Assembly (NCBI GenBank): GCA_023387965.1
Contig: JAEWHE010000001.1
Location: forward strand, 39,717 to 103,716
Length of the DNA: 64,000 bases
Reading direction: 5' to 3'
Source of the DNA: Bacteroidota bacterium
Lineage (GTDB): Bacteria > Bacteroidota > Bacteroidia > Flavobacteriales > Flavobacteriaceae
The notes under the pieces are model-generated. The model was given only the letters and a program-made list of their open reading frames with translations. It did no database searches and was not told the origin of the DNA. The translations under genes were made by a program, and so were the position numbers. Positions 19,001 through 28,032 of this stretch are shown in pieces (within the stretch, counting starts at the first letter, position 1; each line of letters opens with the position of its first letter).

Positions 19001-22000
19001 TCAACCCAATTGCAGCAAGTTCTAACGGATTCACGCCAGCTCAAGCAGCAGATAATTTTGGTGGAATTATGCGAGCCATTACTTCTACTAACTTCCAACA
19101 ATCTAACGTTGAGTACATTCAGTTTTGGATGTTAGATCCATATTATAATCAGCAGAATGGTTCGGTTCCAACAACCAATACAGGACGATTGATTTTCAAC
19201 TTGGGAGAAATTTCTGAAGATGTTTTGAAAGACGGTAGGAAACAATACGAAAACGGACTTCCGGGAGCGGGTTCTAACCAACAAACGTACGCCACCGCTT
19301 GGGGAAAAATTCCAATTTCGCAATCGTTGATTTACGCTTTTGATACCGATACTGCAAACCGTGCGTTTCAAGATGTAGGTTTAGACGGAAATAATGACCA
19401 AGAAGAAGCTGCTATGTTTCCGGCATTTGCCGCTTATGACGATCCGGCTGGAGATAATTACCAATATTTCTTGAGTGCGACTGGAGATGTGGTAACGCGC
19501 TACAAAAATTATAATGGTTTAGAAGGAAACTCGCCGGTAAATGTTGGCGATACTAATCGTGGCTCGACCACTTTACCAGATGTGGAAGACATCAACCGTG
19601 ACAACACTATGAACGAAATTAATGCTTATTACCAATATGTAATTGACATTAATCCTAATATGAATGTTGGAACAAATCCTTATATAACAGATATTCGTGA
19701 AACTTCTGCCAATGTTCCGGGAAGTAGTGAAACTACGGGTGCAAGATGGATTCAGTTCAAAATTCCTATTACATTGCCTGATGAAACCATTGGAGGTATT
19801 TCAGATTTTCTTTCCATCCGTTTCATGAGAATGTTTTTAACCGGATTTACTGAAGATGTAACCTTGCGTTTCGGAGCTTTAGATTTGGTAAGAGGCGAAT
19901 GGAGACGTTATGAAAAATCTTTGGATCCGAACGAACTTTCTGACGCTGTAAACAATCAAGATGATACTAACCTCGATGTTTTAGCGGTTAATATTCAGGA
20001 AAATGGTGACAGAAGTCCTATAAAATATGTGACACCTCCGGGAGTGGTTCGTGAGCAATTGTACAATAGCAATACCATTATCAACCAAAACGAACAATCA
20101 CTTTCTTTACGTGTGACCAAACGTGACCAAACTTTGCCAGGACTTGGAGGTTTAGAAGCGGGAGATTCAAGGGGTGTTTTTAAAAATGTAAGTGTCGATA
20201 TGCGACAATACAAAAAATTAAAAATGTTCTTGCATGCCGAAGCATTGCCACAACCTACGGAAGTTCAGCCGTTGCAAGATGATCAAATGGTGGCTTTTAT
20301 CAGATTAGGAAATGATTTTTCGCAAAATTTCTATCAAATTGAGCTTCCGCTAAAAGTAACGCCACAAAGTAGAAGCATCACTCCGGAAGAAGTTTGGCCT
20401 GAAGCCAACCAGATGGATGTGGCTTTGTCATTGCTTACCAAATTGAAAATTATGGCGCTCGATCCCGGAAATACTTCTTTAGTAGAAGACGCTTTCGGAA
20501 TTAAATACATCAATGATTTTGAACTCGATCCTTCTCTTGCCGGACGCGAAAATGCTGTTAGAATTGGTATCAAAGGAAATCCAAATTTCGGTTTTGTAAG
20601 AACATTGATGGTTGGTATCAAAAACCCAACTACTCAAGATATTCGTGGGGAAGTTTGGTTTAACGAACTTCGTTTAGCCGGAATGGACAACACCGGTGGA
20701 ATGGCGGCAATTGCAAGTTTCGATGGTAATCTTGCTGATTTTGCTACTGTTTCAGCAACTGGAAGAATGAGTACCATTGGTTTTGGTTCGCTTGAACAAG
20801 CGCCACAAGAAAGAAGTTTGGAAGATGTTTTTCAATATGACGTTGTAACCAATATTAATTTAGGGCAATTGCTTCCGAAAAAATGGGGCGTAAAATTACC
20901 TTTCAATTATGGTATTGGCGAAGAAACCATTACGCCAAAATTCGATCCGTTCTACCAAGATATTATTTTAGATGATTTAATTGATAATACTACAGATGCC
21001 GAAGAACGTTCGAATATCGAAAACCGTGCGGTTGATTATACCAAGCGAACCAGCATCAATTTTATTGGAGTAAGAAAGGAAAGAGCTCCGGAACAAAAGC
21101 CGCATTTTTATGATCCGGAAAATTTTACGCTTTCTCATTCTTTCAACCAAACTGAACACCGCGATTACGAGATTAAAAATTTACTCGATCAACAGGTGAG
21201 AAGTACGGTGGACTATAATTACACGTTCCAACCAAAACCGGTGGAACCTTTCAAAAAAACGGGCTTCATGAAAAAAAGTCAATATTGGAAGATGTTGAGT
21301 GATTTTAACTTTAATTATTTGCCGTCGAGCATTTCATTTAGTTCCAATATTATTCGTGAATTTAACCGCCAAGAATACCGAGACGTGGACATTCAAGGTA
21401 TTGGTCTAACGCCATTGTACCGCAGAAATTACATGTTCAATTACCAATACGGATTCAATTATGATTTGACCAGAGCACTTCGAATTAACTATACGGCTTC
21501 AACCAACAACATCGTCAGAAATTATTTTGATGCGAGTGGATTGCCGATGGAAGATTTGACCGTTTGGGATGATTATTGGAATATTGGTGAAGCCAATCAA
21601 CACAATCAGCAAATTGTTTTAAACTACGAATTGCCACTCAATAAATTGCCGTTTTTCTCGTTTATTAAGTCAACTTATTCTTATACAGGAGATTATAATT
21701 GGCAACGAGCGACTGATGCATTATCGACTATTACCGTTGATGGATTGACGTATCAATTAGGAAACACCATTCAAAATGCGGGTTCTCATAGATTGAATAC
21801 GTCTTTCAACATGGATTTGTTTTACAAGTATTTAGGTTTGAATAAAAAACCAAAAACGCCAAATAGACCAGCGGCTCCTGCAGTTCCAAAACCGGGTGAA
21901 AAAATCACGAACCAAAATCGTCCGCAAGCGAAAGAAGGAAATGTTTTTGTAGATGGTTTAATTGGTGTGTTAACTTCTGTCAAAACAGTTCAGGTTAATT

Positions 22001-23289
22001 ATACGCAAAACGAAGGAACATCACTTCCAGGATTTACGCCAGGAGTTGGGTTCTTAGGAACTACAAAACCATCGTTAGGATTTGTTTTAGGAAGCCAATC
22101 AGACATTCGTTATGAAGCAGCTAAAAATGGTTGGTTAACCAATTATCCAGAGTTTAACCAAAATTTTACTCAGGTTTCACAAAAAACCTTAGATGTTACC
22201 GCAGAAGCTATTCTGTTCCCGGATTTCAACATTACCTTAAGAGCCGAACGTTCTTACACCGAAAATTTCTCGGAACAATTTGACGTAACGGATGGTTTCT
22301 ATAATTCGAGATCGCCATATAACTTTGGTAACTTTAACATTTCGACTGTAATGATTAAAACTTCGTTCTCAAAAAGTGACGAAGTAAACTCAGAAACATT
22401 CGATCAATTCCGTGAAAACAGGTTAACCGTTGCCAACAGATTAGCAGAAAATTATTACGGAAATACCGAATTTCCTCGAACTGTAGATGGTTTCCCTGTA
22501 GGTTTTGGTAAAGGAAGTCAATCAGTTTTATTGCCGGCATTCCTTTCGGCTTACACAGGAGCTGATGCCGGAAGTTCTAAATTCGGAGCATTTAGAGATG
22601 TGCCAATTCCTAACTGGACGGTAAAATATAATGGATTGATGCGATTTAAATTTTTCAAAGATCGCTTCAAAAGATTCTCGTTACAGCACGCTTATCGTGC
22701 ATCGTACACGGTAAATTCGTTCCGCTCTAATTTTGAATATGACCAAAATCCAAATGCAACTGACGCAAGCGGAAATTTCCTTCCAAAAAATATTATTTCT
22801 AATATCAATTTGGCAGAACAATTCAATCCGTTGGTTCGTATAGATTTCGAAACCAAAAGCGCCTTTAAAGTTTTGGCAGAAATTAAAAAAGACCGAACCA
22901 TGTCGATGAGTTTTGACAATAATTTATTGACAGAAGTGAAAGGAATGGATTACACCATTGGTTTGGGTTACCGTTTCAAAGATGTGGTAATTACTTCGCG
23001 TTTAGCGGATAATCCTACTAATACTATTAGAAGTGACATTAACCTTAAAGCCGACTTTTCTTTAAGACAAGCCAATACAATTGTTAGATATTTAGATTAC
23101 GACAATAATGAACTTGCCGGTGGACAAAATATTTGGTCGTTGAGATTATACGCAGATTATGCTTTCAGCAAAAATTTGACTGCAATTTTCTATTATGAAC
23201 ATACTTTCTCCGAAGCGGTAATTTCAACTTCATTCCCGTTAACCAATATCCGTTCAGGATTTACGTTACGATATAATTTTGGAAATTAA
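16084..23289 (+). CDS. sprA: SprA, outer-membrane translocon of the type IX secretion system / gliding motility
   Basis: 2401 residues with a signal peptide ending ETQAQVDEE. In Flavobacterium johnsoniae SprA forms a very large single-chain outer-membrane barrel through which type IX cargo leaves the periplasm. It is needed for gliding, because adhesins such as SprB reach the surface through it. Size and content agree: long beta-rich sequence, repeated segments such as VYVDDFEGSQTTIDMRSPLS, NELRLAGMDNTGGMA and PFNYGIGEETITPKFDP, and a C-terminal strand ending in aromatic/Asn residues (RYNFGN). The start codon is TTG, 6 nt after ruvA; no in-frame ATG precedes the signal peptide. The downstream gene order (gcvH, vanZ, deoC, remB) agrees with the F. 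johnsoniae locus as I remember it. Confidence 0.95.
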   Translation: MKTNITQRISSGIAIGFWLFSIFFSVETQAQVDEEVQDSTRTGYSFGKVELNNPPSILEAYTYDPISDRYIYTNTVDGFNINYPIVLTPKEYEELVLRESMRSYFKQKSDAIEGKKAGSEDGQKDLLPRYYVNSSFFEAIFGGNTIDVKPTGSVEMDLGVRHTKQDNPSLSPRNRTTTTFDFDQRISMSLMGKVGTRLNVNANYDTESTFAFQNLIKLEYAPTEDDILQKIEVGNVSLPLNSTLIRGAQSLFGVKAQFQFGKTTLTGIFSEQKSQTRTVTAEGGGTVENFELFALDYDADRHFFLSQYFRNLYDSTLSNYPLINSRVQITRMEVWVTNRQNRVSTTENNLRNIIAIQDLGEAQLPNVGTNEVVGLNPLPGNFFTAPINTPPKNSNNRFDPARIGTSGILNQNIREIATASTGFSGVTVSEGTDYSKLENARKLSANEYTFHPQLGYISLNQRLMNDEVLAVAYQYTIGGDVYQVGEFGTDGVEATQVSDGIPTTQSLVLKMLKSNLTNVNQPIWNLMMKNIYTIPGGYNLEQEDFKMNIMYTDPSPLNYITPANPAAANPLPADVELTPLLRVFNLDRLNYTNDPQVNGDGFFDFVPNLTVDQTNGRIIFTTVEPFGQHLFNKLTTSGTADYNNPATYNGNQEKYVFRSMYRNTQAAALQDSDKNKFQLKGRFKSTSGDGIPIGAINVPQGSVTVTAGGRVLVEGVDYTVNYQAGRVNITDPSIMASGTPVNISLENNSVFGQQTRRFFGVNVEHKFNEKFVVGATILKMSERPFTQKSNYGQESVNNTIFGVNTNFSTEVPFLTRLVNKLPNIDTDVPSNISFRGEVAYLKPDTPKADQFQGESTVYVDDFEGSQTTIDMRSPLSWSLASVPANSTVGNFGETESGVNYGFRRSKLAWYSIDPVFYVQRPGGITDNDLALYSTRRIYSRELYPETDIAVGQQTVINTLDLSYFPQERGQYNFNPIAASSNGFTPAQAADNFGGIMRAITSTNFQQSNVEYIQFWMLDPYYNQQNGSVPTTNTGRLIFNLGEISEDVLKDGRKQYENGLPGAGSNQQTYATAWGKIPISQSLIYAFDTDTANRAFQDVGLDGNNDQEEAAMFPAFAAYDDPAGDNYQYFLSATGDVVTRYKNYNGLEGNSPVNVGDTNRGSTTLPDVEDINRDNTMNEINAYYQYVIDINPNMNVGTNPYITDIRETSANVPGSSETTGARWIQFKIPITLPDETIGGISDFLSIRFMRMFLTGFTEDVTLRFGALDLVRGEWRRYEKSLDPNELSDAVNNQDDTNLDVLAVNIQENGDRSPIKYVTPPGVVREQLYNSNTIINQNEQSLSLRVTKRDQTLPGLGGLEAGDSRGVFKNVSVDMRQYKKLKMFLHAEALPQPTEVQPLQDDQMVAFIRLGNDFSQNFYQIELPLKVTPQSRSITPEEVWPEANQMDVALSLLTKLKIMALDPGNTSLVEDAFGIKYINDFELDPSLAGRENAVRIGIKGNPNFGFVRTLMVGIKNPTTQDIRGEVWFNELRLAGMDNTGGMAAIASFDGNLADFATVSATGRMSTIGFGSLEQAPQERSLEDVFQYDVVTNINLGQLLPKKWGVKLPFNYGIGEETITPKFDPFYQDIILDDLIDNTTDAEERSNIENRAVDYTKRTSINFIGVRKERAPEQKPHFYDPENFTLSHSFNQTEHRDYEIKNLLDQQVRSTVDYNYTFQPKPVEPFKKTGFMKKSQYWKMLSDFNFNYLPSSISFSSNIIREFNRQEYRDVDIQGIGLTPLYRRNYMFNYQYGFNYDLTRALRINYTASTNNIVRNYFDASGLPMEDLTVWDDYWNIGEANQHNQQIVLNYELPLNKLPFFSFIKSTYSYTGDYNWQRATDALSTITVDGLTYQLGNTIQNAGSHRLNTSFNMDLFYKYLGLNKKPKTPNRPAAPAVPKPGEKITNQNRPQAKEGNVFVDGLIGVLTSVKTVQVNYTQNEGTSLPGFTPGVGFLGTTKPSLGFVLGSQSDIRYEAAKNGWLTNYPEFNQNFTQVSQKTLDVTAEAILFPDFNITLRAERSYTENFSEQFDVTDGFYNSRSPYNFGNFNISTVMIKTSFSKSDEVNSETFDQFRENRLTVANRLAENYYGNTEFPRTVDGFPVGFGKGSQSVLLPAFLSAYTGADAGSSKFGAFRDVPIPNWTVKYNGLMRFKFFKDRFKRFSLQHAYRASYTVNSFRSNFEYDQNPNATDASGNFLPKNIISNINLAEQFNPLVRIDFETKSAFKVLAEIKKDRTMSMSFDNNLLTEVKGMDYTIGLGYRFKDVVITSRLADNPTNTIRSDINLKADFSLRQANTIVRYLDYDNNELAGGQNIWSLRLYADYAFSKNLTAIFYYEHTFSEAVISTSFPLTNIRSGFTLRYNFGN

Positions 23290-23326
23290 ACCTGAAAAAA
23301 GATTTTAATAATAACATAGTTAATAA

Positions 23327-23334
23327 TACATTTG
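23327..23334 (+). promoter_or_regulatory. -7 box of the gcvH promoter
   Basis: TACATTTG, exact TAnnTTTG, 17 nt upstream of the gcvH ATG, within the short spacer after sprA. A T-rich stretch rather than a clear TTG is at -33. Confidence 0.6.
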
Positions 23335-23351
23335 CGCAAAACAACTAACAA

Positions 23352-23732
23352 ATGAATATTCCTTCAAATTTAAAGTACACAAAAGACCACGAGTGGGTTA
23401 GCATCGATGGTGACATCGCAACAGTTGGTATCACAGATTTTGCTCAAAAAGAATTGGGTGACATCGTATATGTTGAGGTAGAAACCTTAGACCAAACTTT
23501 AGACAAAGACGAAGTTTTTGGAACTGTTGAAGCCGTAAAAACTGTGTCGGATTTATTTTTACCCCTTTCGGGCGAAATTATCGAGTTCAATGATTCGTTA
23601 GAAACAACTCCGGAACAAGTAAATGCAGATCCTTATGGAAACGGCTGGATGGTAAAAGTGAAAATCAGCGACGAGGCTGAAATCGAAGAATTGTTAGACG
23701 CTGAAGCTTACAAAAATTTAGTTGGAGCTTAA
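23352..23732 (+). CDS. gcvH: Glycine cleavage system H protein
   Basis: 126 residues. It is the lipoyl carrier of the glycine cleavage complex, shuttling the aminomethyl group between the P, T and L proteins in the cytoplasm. The lipoylation site is Lys63 in GTVEAVKTVSDLF; N-terminal YTKDHEWV and C-terminal NADPYGNGWMVKV are family signatures. The other gcv genes are not in this window. It sits between sprA and a VanZ-like gene that overlaps its end. Confidence 0.96.
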   Translation: MNIPSNLKYTKDHEWVSIDGDIATVGITDFAQKELGDIVYVEVETLDQTLDKDEVFGTVEAVKTVSDLFLPLSGEIIEFNDSLETTPEQVNADPYGNGWMVKVKISDEAEIEELLDAEAYKNLVGA

Positions 23733-24102
23733 GAAAAAAATAGCGTTTTGGTTATTCCTGGCGCTTTTTTGGTCGGTGGCAATTGCCGTTGCCTGTTTGG
23801 TCGATTGGTCACAAATGCCGTCAGTTTCTAACTACGAACATACTGACAAAATCGTGCATTTTGTATTCTATGCCGTTTTTTCAAGTTTGTGGTTTTTGTA
23901 TTTCAGGCAATCCGTTGCGAACCAAAGAAAACTTTTTATAGTTGTATTTCTATTCTCTTTTTTCTTTGGAATACTAATAGAAATTTGCCAAGGCGTTTTT
24001 ACCGAAACCCGCCACGCAGATATTCAAGATGCAATAGCCAATACACTTGGCGCATTATTCGGATTGCTGATTATGTCAATTGTTTTTAGAAAAAATAAAT
24101 AA
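23722..24102 (+). CDS. VanZ-like family membrane protein
   Basis: 126 residues with four hydrophobic segments (about 7-26, 43-61, 68-86, 102-121). Its conserved polar features are HTDKIVHFVFYAVFSSL and EICQGVFTETRHADIQDAIANTLGA, which define the VanZ-like family. In VanZ itself this gives low-level teicoplanin resistance, but for most members the role is unknown. The likely start is a TTG inside the end of gcvH, giving an 11-nt overlap and probable translational coupling. It is followed by a strong terminator. Confidence 0.85.
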   Translation: MELKKKIAFWLFLALFWSVAIAVACLVDWSQMPSVSNYEHTDKIVHFVFYAVFSSLWFLYFRQSVANQRKLFIVVFLFSFFFGILIEICQGVFTETRHADIQDAIANTLGALFGLLIMSIVFRKNK

Positions 24103-24115
24103 TTTTCATAGAAAC

Positions 24116-24138
24116 ATCCCGCTTCGGTGGGATTTTTC
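24116..24138 (+). terminator. Rho-independent terminator with UUCG tetraloop
   Basis: ATCCCGC / GTGGGAT stem closed by TTCG, then a T tract. It separates the gcvH-vanZ unit from deoC. Confidence 0.85.
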
Positions 24139-24150
24139 TATTTTTATCAC

Positions 24151-24894
24151 ATGGATATCAAACAATATTTAGACGCAACTTATTTAAAAACCGCGGAACA
24201 AGCCGGAATTTCTGAACAAGAAGACACGCTTGTGGTGGAACGATTTATTCAAGAAACCATCGCCGAAAATTTTAAATTGGTAATGATCAGACCAAAGTAT
24301 GTGGCGCTTGCGCGAAAAATAATCGACGCTGCCAAATCTTCGGTGTTGGTAGGGACTGTAATTGGTTTTCCCGAAGGCGCGGCTTCCATCGAAGAAAAAT
24401 TGCAAGAAGCAACCATTGCGATTAACGATGGAGCGGACGATTTAGACTTTGTTTGCAATTACCAAGCTTTTATCGAAGGAAAAATTGATTTGGTCAAAGA
24501 AGAAATTTTAAAAGGAACGCAATTGGCCATTTCTCATCATAAAACGGCAAAGTGGATTATAGAAATTGCCGCGTTGAACAGCCAACAAATAGTGCAACTT
24601 TCTTGCTTGATTAAAAATGTCGTGATTTCTAATTTTGACGAAAAATACTACAATTCAGTTTTTGTAAAATCGTCCACAGGATTTTATCAAACTGAGAATA
24701 ATTTGCCGAATGGCGCCACAATTCCAGCTATTTTAATGATGATAGAAAATTCATTTCCGTTGCCGGTAAAAGCTGCCGGAGGTGTGAAAACTTTTGAAGA
24801 TGCCGTAGAAATGATTTCGCTTGGCGTGAAAAGAATTGGGACTTCATCTGCAACAGCCATTGCCAACAAAAAAGAATCTAAAAGCGGTTATTAA
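24151..24894 (+). CDS. deoC: Deoxyribose-phosphate aldolase
   Basis: 247 residues from ATG 24151 (MDIKQYLDATYL). It cleaves 2-deoxyribose-5-phosphate to glyceraldehyde-3-phosphate and acetaldehyde in nucleoside catabolism. The Schiff-base lysine is K173 in FVKSSTGF and the second active-site lysine is K207 in PVKAAGGVKTF; ADDLDFVCNY holds the conserved acidic residue. RIGTSS near the end is the phosphate-binding loop. A longer frame starting at a GTG would run into the terminator hairpin, so the ATG is preferred. A near-match -7 box (TATTTTTA) lies only 4 nt upstream. Confidence 0.94.
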   Translation: MDIKQYLDATYLKTAEQAGISEQEDTLVVERFIQETIAENFKLVMIRPKYVALARKIIDAAKSSVLVGTVIGFPEGAASIEEKLQEATIAINDGADDLDFVCNYQAFIEGKIDLVKEEILKGTQLAISHHKTAKWIIEIAALNSQQIVQLSCLIKNVVISNFDEKYYNSVFVKSSTGFYQTENNLPNGATIPAILMMIENSFPLPVKAAGGVKTFEDAVEMISLGVKRIGTSSATAIANKKESKSGY

Positions 24895-24903
24895 TTATTT
24901 TCA

Positions 24904-27003
24904 ATGAAAAAAATATTTGCCTTATTGTTGCTTTTTACCACACAATTTTCTTTGAAAGCTCAGGTTTCTAAAGAACAATTTCCGGTATTTCCAGAATGCC
25001 AATCGCTTGAAGCCAGCCAAATTGAAAACTGTTTTTACCAAACATTGGAGAATTTTGTTTTCAATAATTTTAAAGTTCCGCAAGACGTTACCGCTGATAA
25101 TTTTCAAGGAAATGTGGTGGTTTTGTTTGAAGTGACTGATGAAGGAAATTTTGTGGTGCAATACGTTAGTGCTGCAAAAGAATCGTTGAGTGAGGAAAGC
25201 AAACGTGTTTTTAATTTGTTGCCAAAAATAAATCCGCCAACTTATAACGGAAAACCAACTTATGCCAAATATACGTTGAATATTGGGATTCCGCTCGTTG
25301 CTCCTTCCGAAAGAATTTTGGCGAAAGCCACACCAAAAATCAACGACATTAATCGCGACAGAAGCAAAGAATTAACAGAATTTGATTCGATCGTGTATCA
25401 AAAATTTGACAATCCGCAATTAAAAAGCCGCTTAAATATTCCGTTTTCTCACAGTTTTTATGCCCGATTTGATCGTGCCATGAACCAAGTTGGCGCGAAC
25501 AATCACACGAGTTCCAAACCTTATACTTTTGAGGACGTGAACCGTTACTATGATTTAGAACAAGACCAAAAATCGCTTCAAAAAAACAAGCAATCTTGGG
25601 CCGGAAAAAAATTGTGGAACGAAAATTTTGTGGCAATTCAAGGCGAAGGATATTGGTTTACTTTAAATCCTATTTTTGATTTGCAATTAGGAAAAAGCGA
25701 TCCTTCTGAAGCAAAATATACGTTTCAAAATACCAGAGGAGTTCAGGTAAATGGCGAAATTGGCAAACAACTCAGTTTTACGACTACCATTTTTGAAAGC
25801 CAAGGAAGATTTGCGGATTATTACAACCGTTTTGTGGAATCATTGGCTCCTTCGGGTGGAAATCCTGCCACGATTCCGGGGATTGGAATTGCCAAAGAAT
25901 TTAAAGAAGATGCCTACGATTTTCCAATGGCGGAAGCGAATATTACCTTTACGCCCAATCAATTTATCAACCTTCAATTGGGTTATGGGCGAAATTTTTT
26001 AGGCGATGGTTACCGTTCGTTGTTGCAAGGTGATGGCGTGAGTCCGCATCCTTATTTCAAGCTTAACACTACTTTTTGGAAAATAAAATATACCAATTTG
26101 TACATGTGGCTCAAAGATGTTCGTCCGGATGCCACTGTTGATAGAACTTACTCAACGAAATTTATTGCAAGTCATTATTTGAGCTGGAATGTTACCAAAC
26201 GCTGGAATTTAGGATTTTTTGAATCAGTGGTTTGGACCAATCAAAACGATCGCGGATTTGACATGACATTTGTGAATCCAATTATTTTTTATCGTGCGGT
26301 AGAATTTGGAGCTTCGTCTAGAACCGGAAATGCCTTGTTAGGTTTGACTTCTAAATATAAGTTCAATAACCAGATTATGGGTTATGGACAGTTTTTGTTA
26401 GACGAATTTTCATTGGCTGACATGAAATCTGGAGAAAAAAGTTGGAAAAACAAATACGGATTCCAATTAGGAGCCAAATATTTTGACGCTTTCAATGTGA
26501 AAAATTTGTTACTTCAGTTAGAATACAATAACGTTCGTCCGTACGTTTATTCTCACAGTAATCCGTTGACAAATTATGGTCATTCTAACCAAAGTATGGG
26601 ACATCAATGGGGCGGAAATTTCAGGGAATTTATTGCCATTGCTCGTTATTATAAAGGAAGATGGTTTGGCGACGCAAAATTAACTTACGGAAAGCGAGGG
26701 CTCGACTTTAATACTGCAGAAAATAATTTCAATTACGGAGGTGATATTTATAAAAATTATGACAACGATCGGCCGTTTGATGTTGGGGTAGAAGTTGGTC
26801 AGGGAAATACGTCAAAAATTTTTATTGCCGATTTGCAAGCTGGATACGTGATTAATCCTACGACAAACCTGAAATTGTTTGGTAGTTTGATTTACAGAAA
26901 TTTCAATCCGTTAGCAGATACCGCGCTTCATTTCAAAGAAAATACCACTTGGTTTTCAGTAGGAATTAGGTCGGATATTTTTAATTGGTATTTTGATTAT
27001 TGA
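24904..27003 (+). CDS. remB: RemB-like gliding-motility-associated outer-membrane protein
   Basis: 699 residues with a signal peptide ending FSLKAQ. Residues about 25-145 resemble the C-terminal domain of Bacteroidota TonB proteins (FPVFPECQSL, NVVVLFEVTDEGNF, YNGKPTYAKYTLNIGIPL). From about 200 to the end it is a beta-strand-rich barrel of the Wzi/capsule-assembly type (YWFTLNPIFDLQLG, LGYGRNFLGDGYRSLL), ending in aromatic YFDY. In F. johnsoniae RemB lies a few genes after SprA in the same context and contributes to gliding. It begins 9 nt after deoC. The assignment rests on context and sequence character recalled from memory. Confidence 0.8.
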   Translation: MKKIFALLLLFTTQFSLKAQVSKEQFPVFPECQSLEASQIENCFYQTLENFVFNNFKVPQDVTADNFQGNVVVLFEVTDEGNFVVQYVSAAKESLSEESKRVFNLLPKINPPTYNGKPTYAKYTLNIGIPLVAPSERILAKATPKINDINRDRSKELTEFDSIVYQKFDNPQLKSRLNIPFSHSFYARFDRAMNQVGANNHTSSKPYTFEDVNRYYDLEQDQKSLQKNKQSWAGKKLWNENFVAIQGEGYWFTLNPIFDLQLGKSDPSEAKYTFQNTRGVQVNGEIGKQLSFTTTIFESQGRFADYYNRFVESLAPSGGNPATIPGIGIAKEFKEDAYDFPMAEANITFTPNQFINLQLGYGRNFLGDGYRSLLQGDGVSPHPYFKLNTTFWKIKYTNLYMWLKDVRPDATVDRTYSTKFIASHYLSWNVTKRWNLGFFESVVWTNQNDRGFDMTFVNPIIFYRAVEFGASSRTGNALLGLTSKYKFNNQIMGYGQFLLDEFSLADMKSGEKSWKNKYGFQLGAKYFDAFNVKNLLLQLEYNNVRPYVYSHSNPLTNYGHSNQSMGHQWGGNFREFIAIARYYKGRWFGDAKLTYGKRGLDFNTAENNFNYGGDIYKNYDNDRPFDVGVEVGQGNTSKIFIADLQAGYVINPTTNLKLFGSLIYRNFNPLADTALHFKENTTWFSVGIRSDIFNWYFDY

Positions 27004-27063
27004 TAAAAAAAGGCTTTTAACACTTAAGTTGTTTTAAAACAATCGTTTTTTAGCAATACTTTT

Positions 27064-27094
27064 TTGTGAATTTATTTGTGAAGAAGTATCTTTG
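27064..27094 (+). promoter_or_regulatory. Promoter of the cytochrome oxidase assembly cluster
   Basis: A TTG at 27064-27066 is separated by 20 nt from TATCTTTG at 27087-27094, a good match to the Bacteroidota -33/-7 pattern. It lies 21 nt upstream of the cyoE ATG and covers an alternative upstream TTG start. Confidence 0.75.
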
Positions 27095-27115
27095 CGCCAG
27101 ATTTCAAAAATCAAA

Positions 27116-28030
27116 ATGAAAGCAACTTTGAGCAGTCATCCTAATACTTTATCGATTAAAACCATTTACGAGGACTTCCGTGAAATCACTAAAGCCAGAC
27201 TTGCCGTCAGTGTTGTTTTTTCTTCGCTTGCCGGATATTTGTTGGGATTTAGTACTCAAAATCCGTTTCAATGGTCGGTTTTAATCATGCTTGCTATTGG
27301 TGGTTATTGCATGGTTGGTGCTTCAAATGCTTTTAATCAAATTATCGAAAAAGATCTTGATGCAATGATGGATAGGACTAAAAATCGTCCAGTTGCTTCA
27401 GGTAGAATGTCGGTTAATACGGCTTTTGCGATAGCATTAACCTTAACTGTAGTAGGATTGGTAATTCTTTATAACATCAATCCAAAAACCGCAATGTTTG
27501 GAGCGATTTCTATTTTTTTATATACTAGTATTTATACACCTTTGAAGACCAAAACGCCTTTGTCGGTTTTTGTGGGTGCGTTTCCGGGAGCTATTCCTTT
27601 TATGTTGGGATGGGTTGCGGCAACGGATCAATTTGGGATCGAAGCCGGAACTTTATTTTTGATACAATTTTTTTGGCAGTTTCCACATTTTTGGGCAATT
27701 GGATGGTTTTTATTTGACGATTACAAAAAAGCCGGATTTTTTATGTTGCCAACCGGAAAAAAAGACAAAGCAACTGCTACGCAAATTATTCTTTACACGA
27801 TTTGGTTAATTGCTGCTTCGGTTTTACCGGCTTTCGGTTATACAGGTCAGTTATTTATCACGCCAATTACTGCAGTTGTAGTGGCGTTATTAGGGATTTG
27901 GATGCTGGTTTACGCCGTAAAATTATACAAGTCTAAAGAAGCAAAAGCTGCAAGAACGTTAATGTTAGTAAGTGTTTCCTATATCACTTTGCTACAAATT
28001 ATTTATATAGCCGATAAATTTCTACGATAA
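27116..28030 (+). CDS. cyoE: Protoheme IX farnesyltransferase (heme O synthase)
   Basis: 304 residues. An inner-membrane UbiA-type prenyltransferase that adds a farnesyl group to heme B for heme-copper oxidases. The hallmark NxxxDxxxDxxMxRT sequence is present as NQIIEKDLDAMMDRTKNRP, followed by TSIYTPLKTKTPLSVFVGAFPGAIPFMLGW and eight or nine hydrophobic segments. The ATG at 27116 is chosen because the promoter overlaps the longer TTG frame. It is first in a run of oxidase genes, so heme supply is co-transcribed with structural subunits. Confidence 0.95.
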   Translation: MKATLSSHPNTLSIKTIYEDFREITKARLAVSVVFSSLAGYLLGFSTQNPFQWSVLIMLAIGGYCMVGASNAFNQIIEKDLDAMMDRTKNRPVASGRMSVNTAFAIALTLTVVGLVILYNINPKTAMFGAISIFLYTSIYTPLKTKTPLSVFVGAFPGAIPFMLGWVAATDQFGIEAGTLFLIQFFWQFPHFWAIGWFLFDDYKKAGFFMLPTGKKDKATATQIILYTIWLIAASVLPAFGYTGQLFITPITAVVVALLGIWMLVYAVKLYKSKEAKAARTLMLVSVSYITLLQIIYIADKFLR

Positions 28031-28032
28031 TT

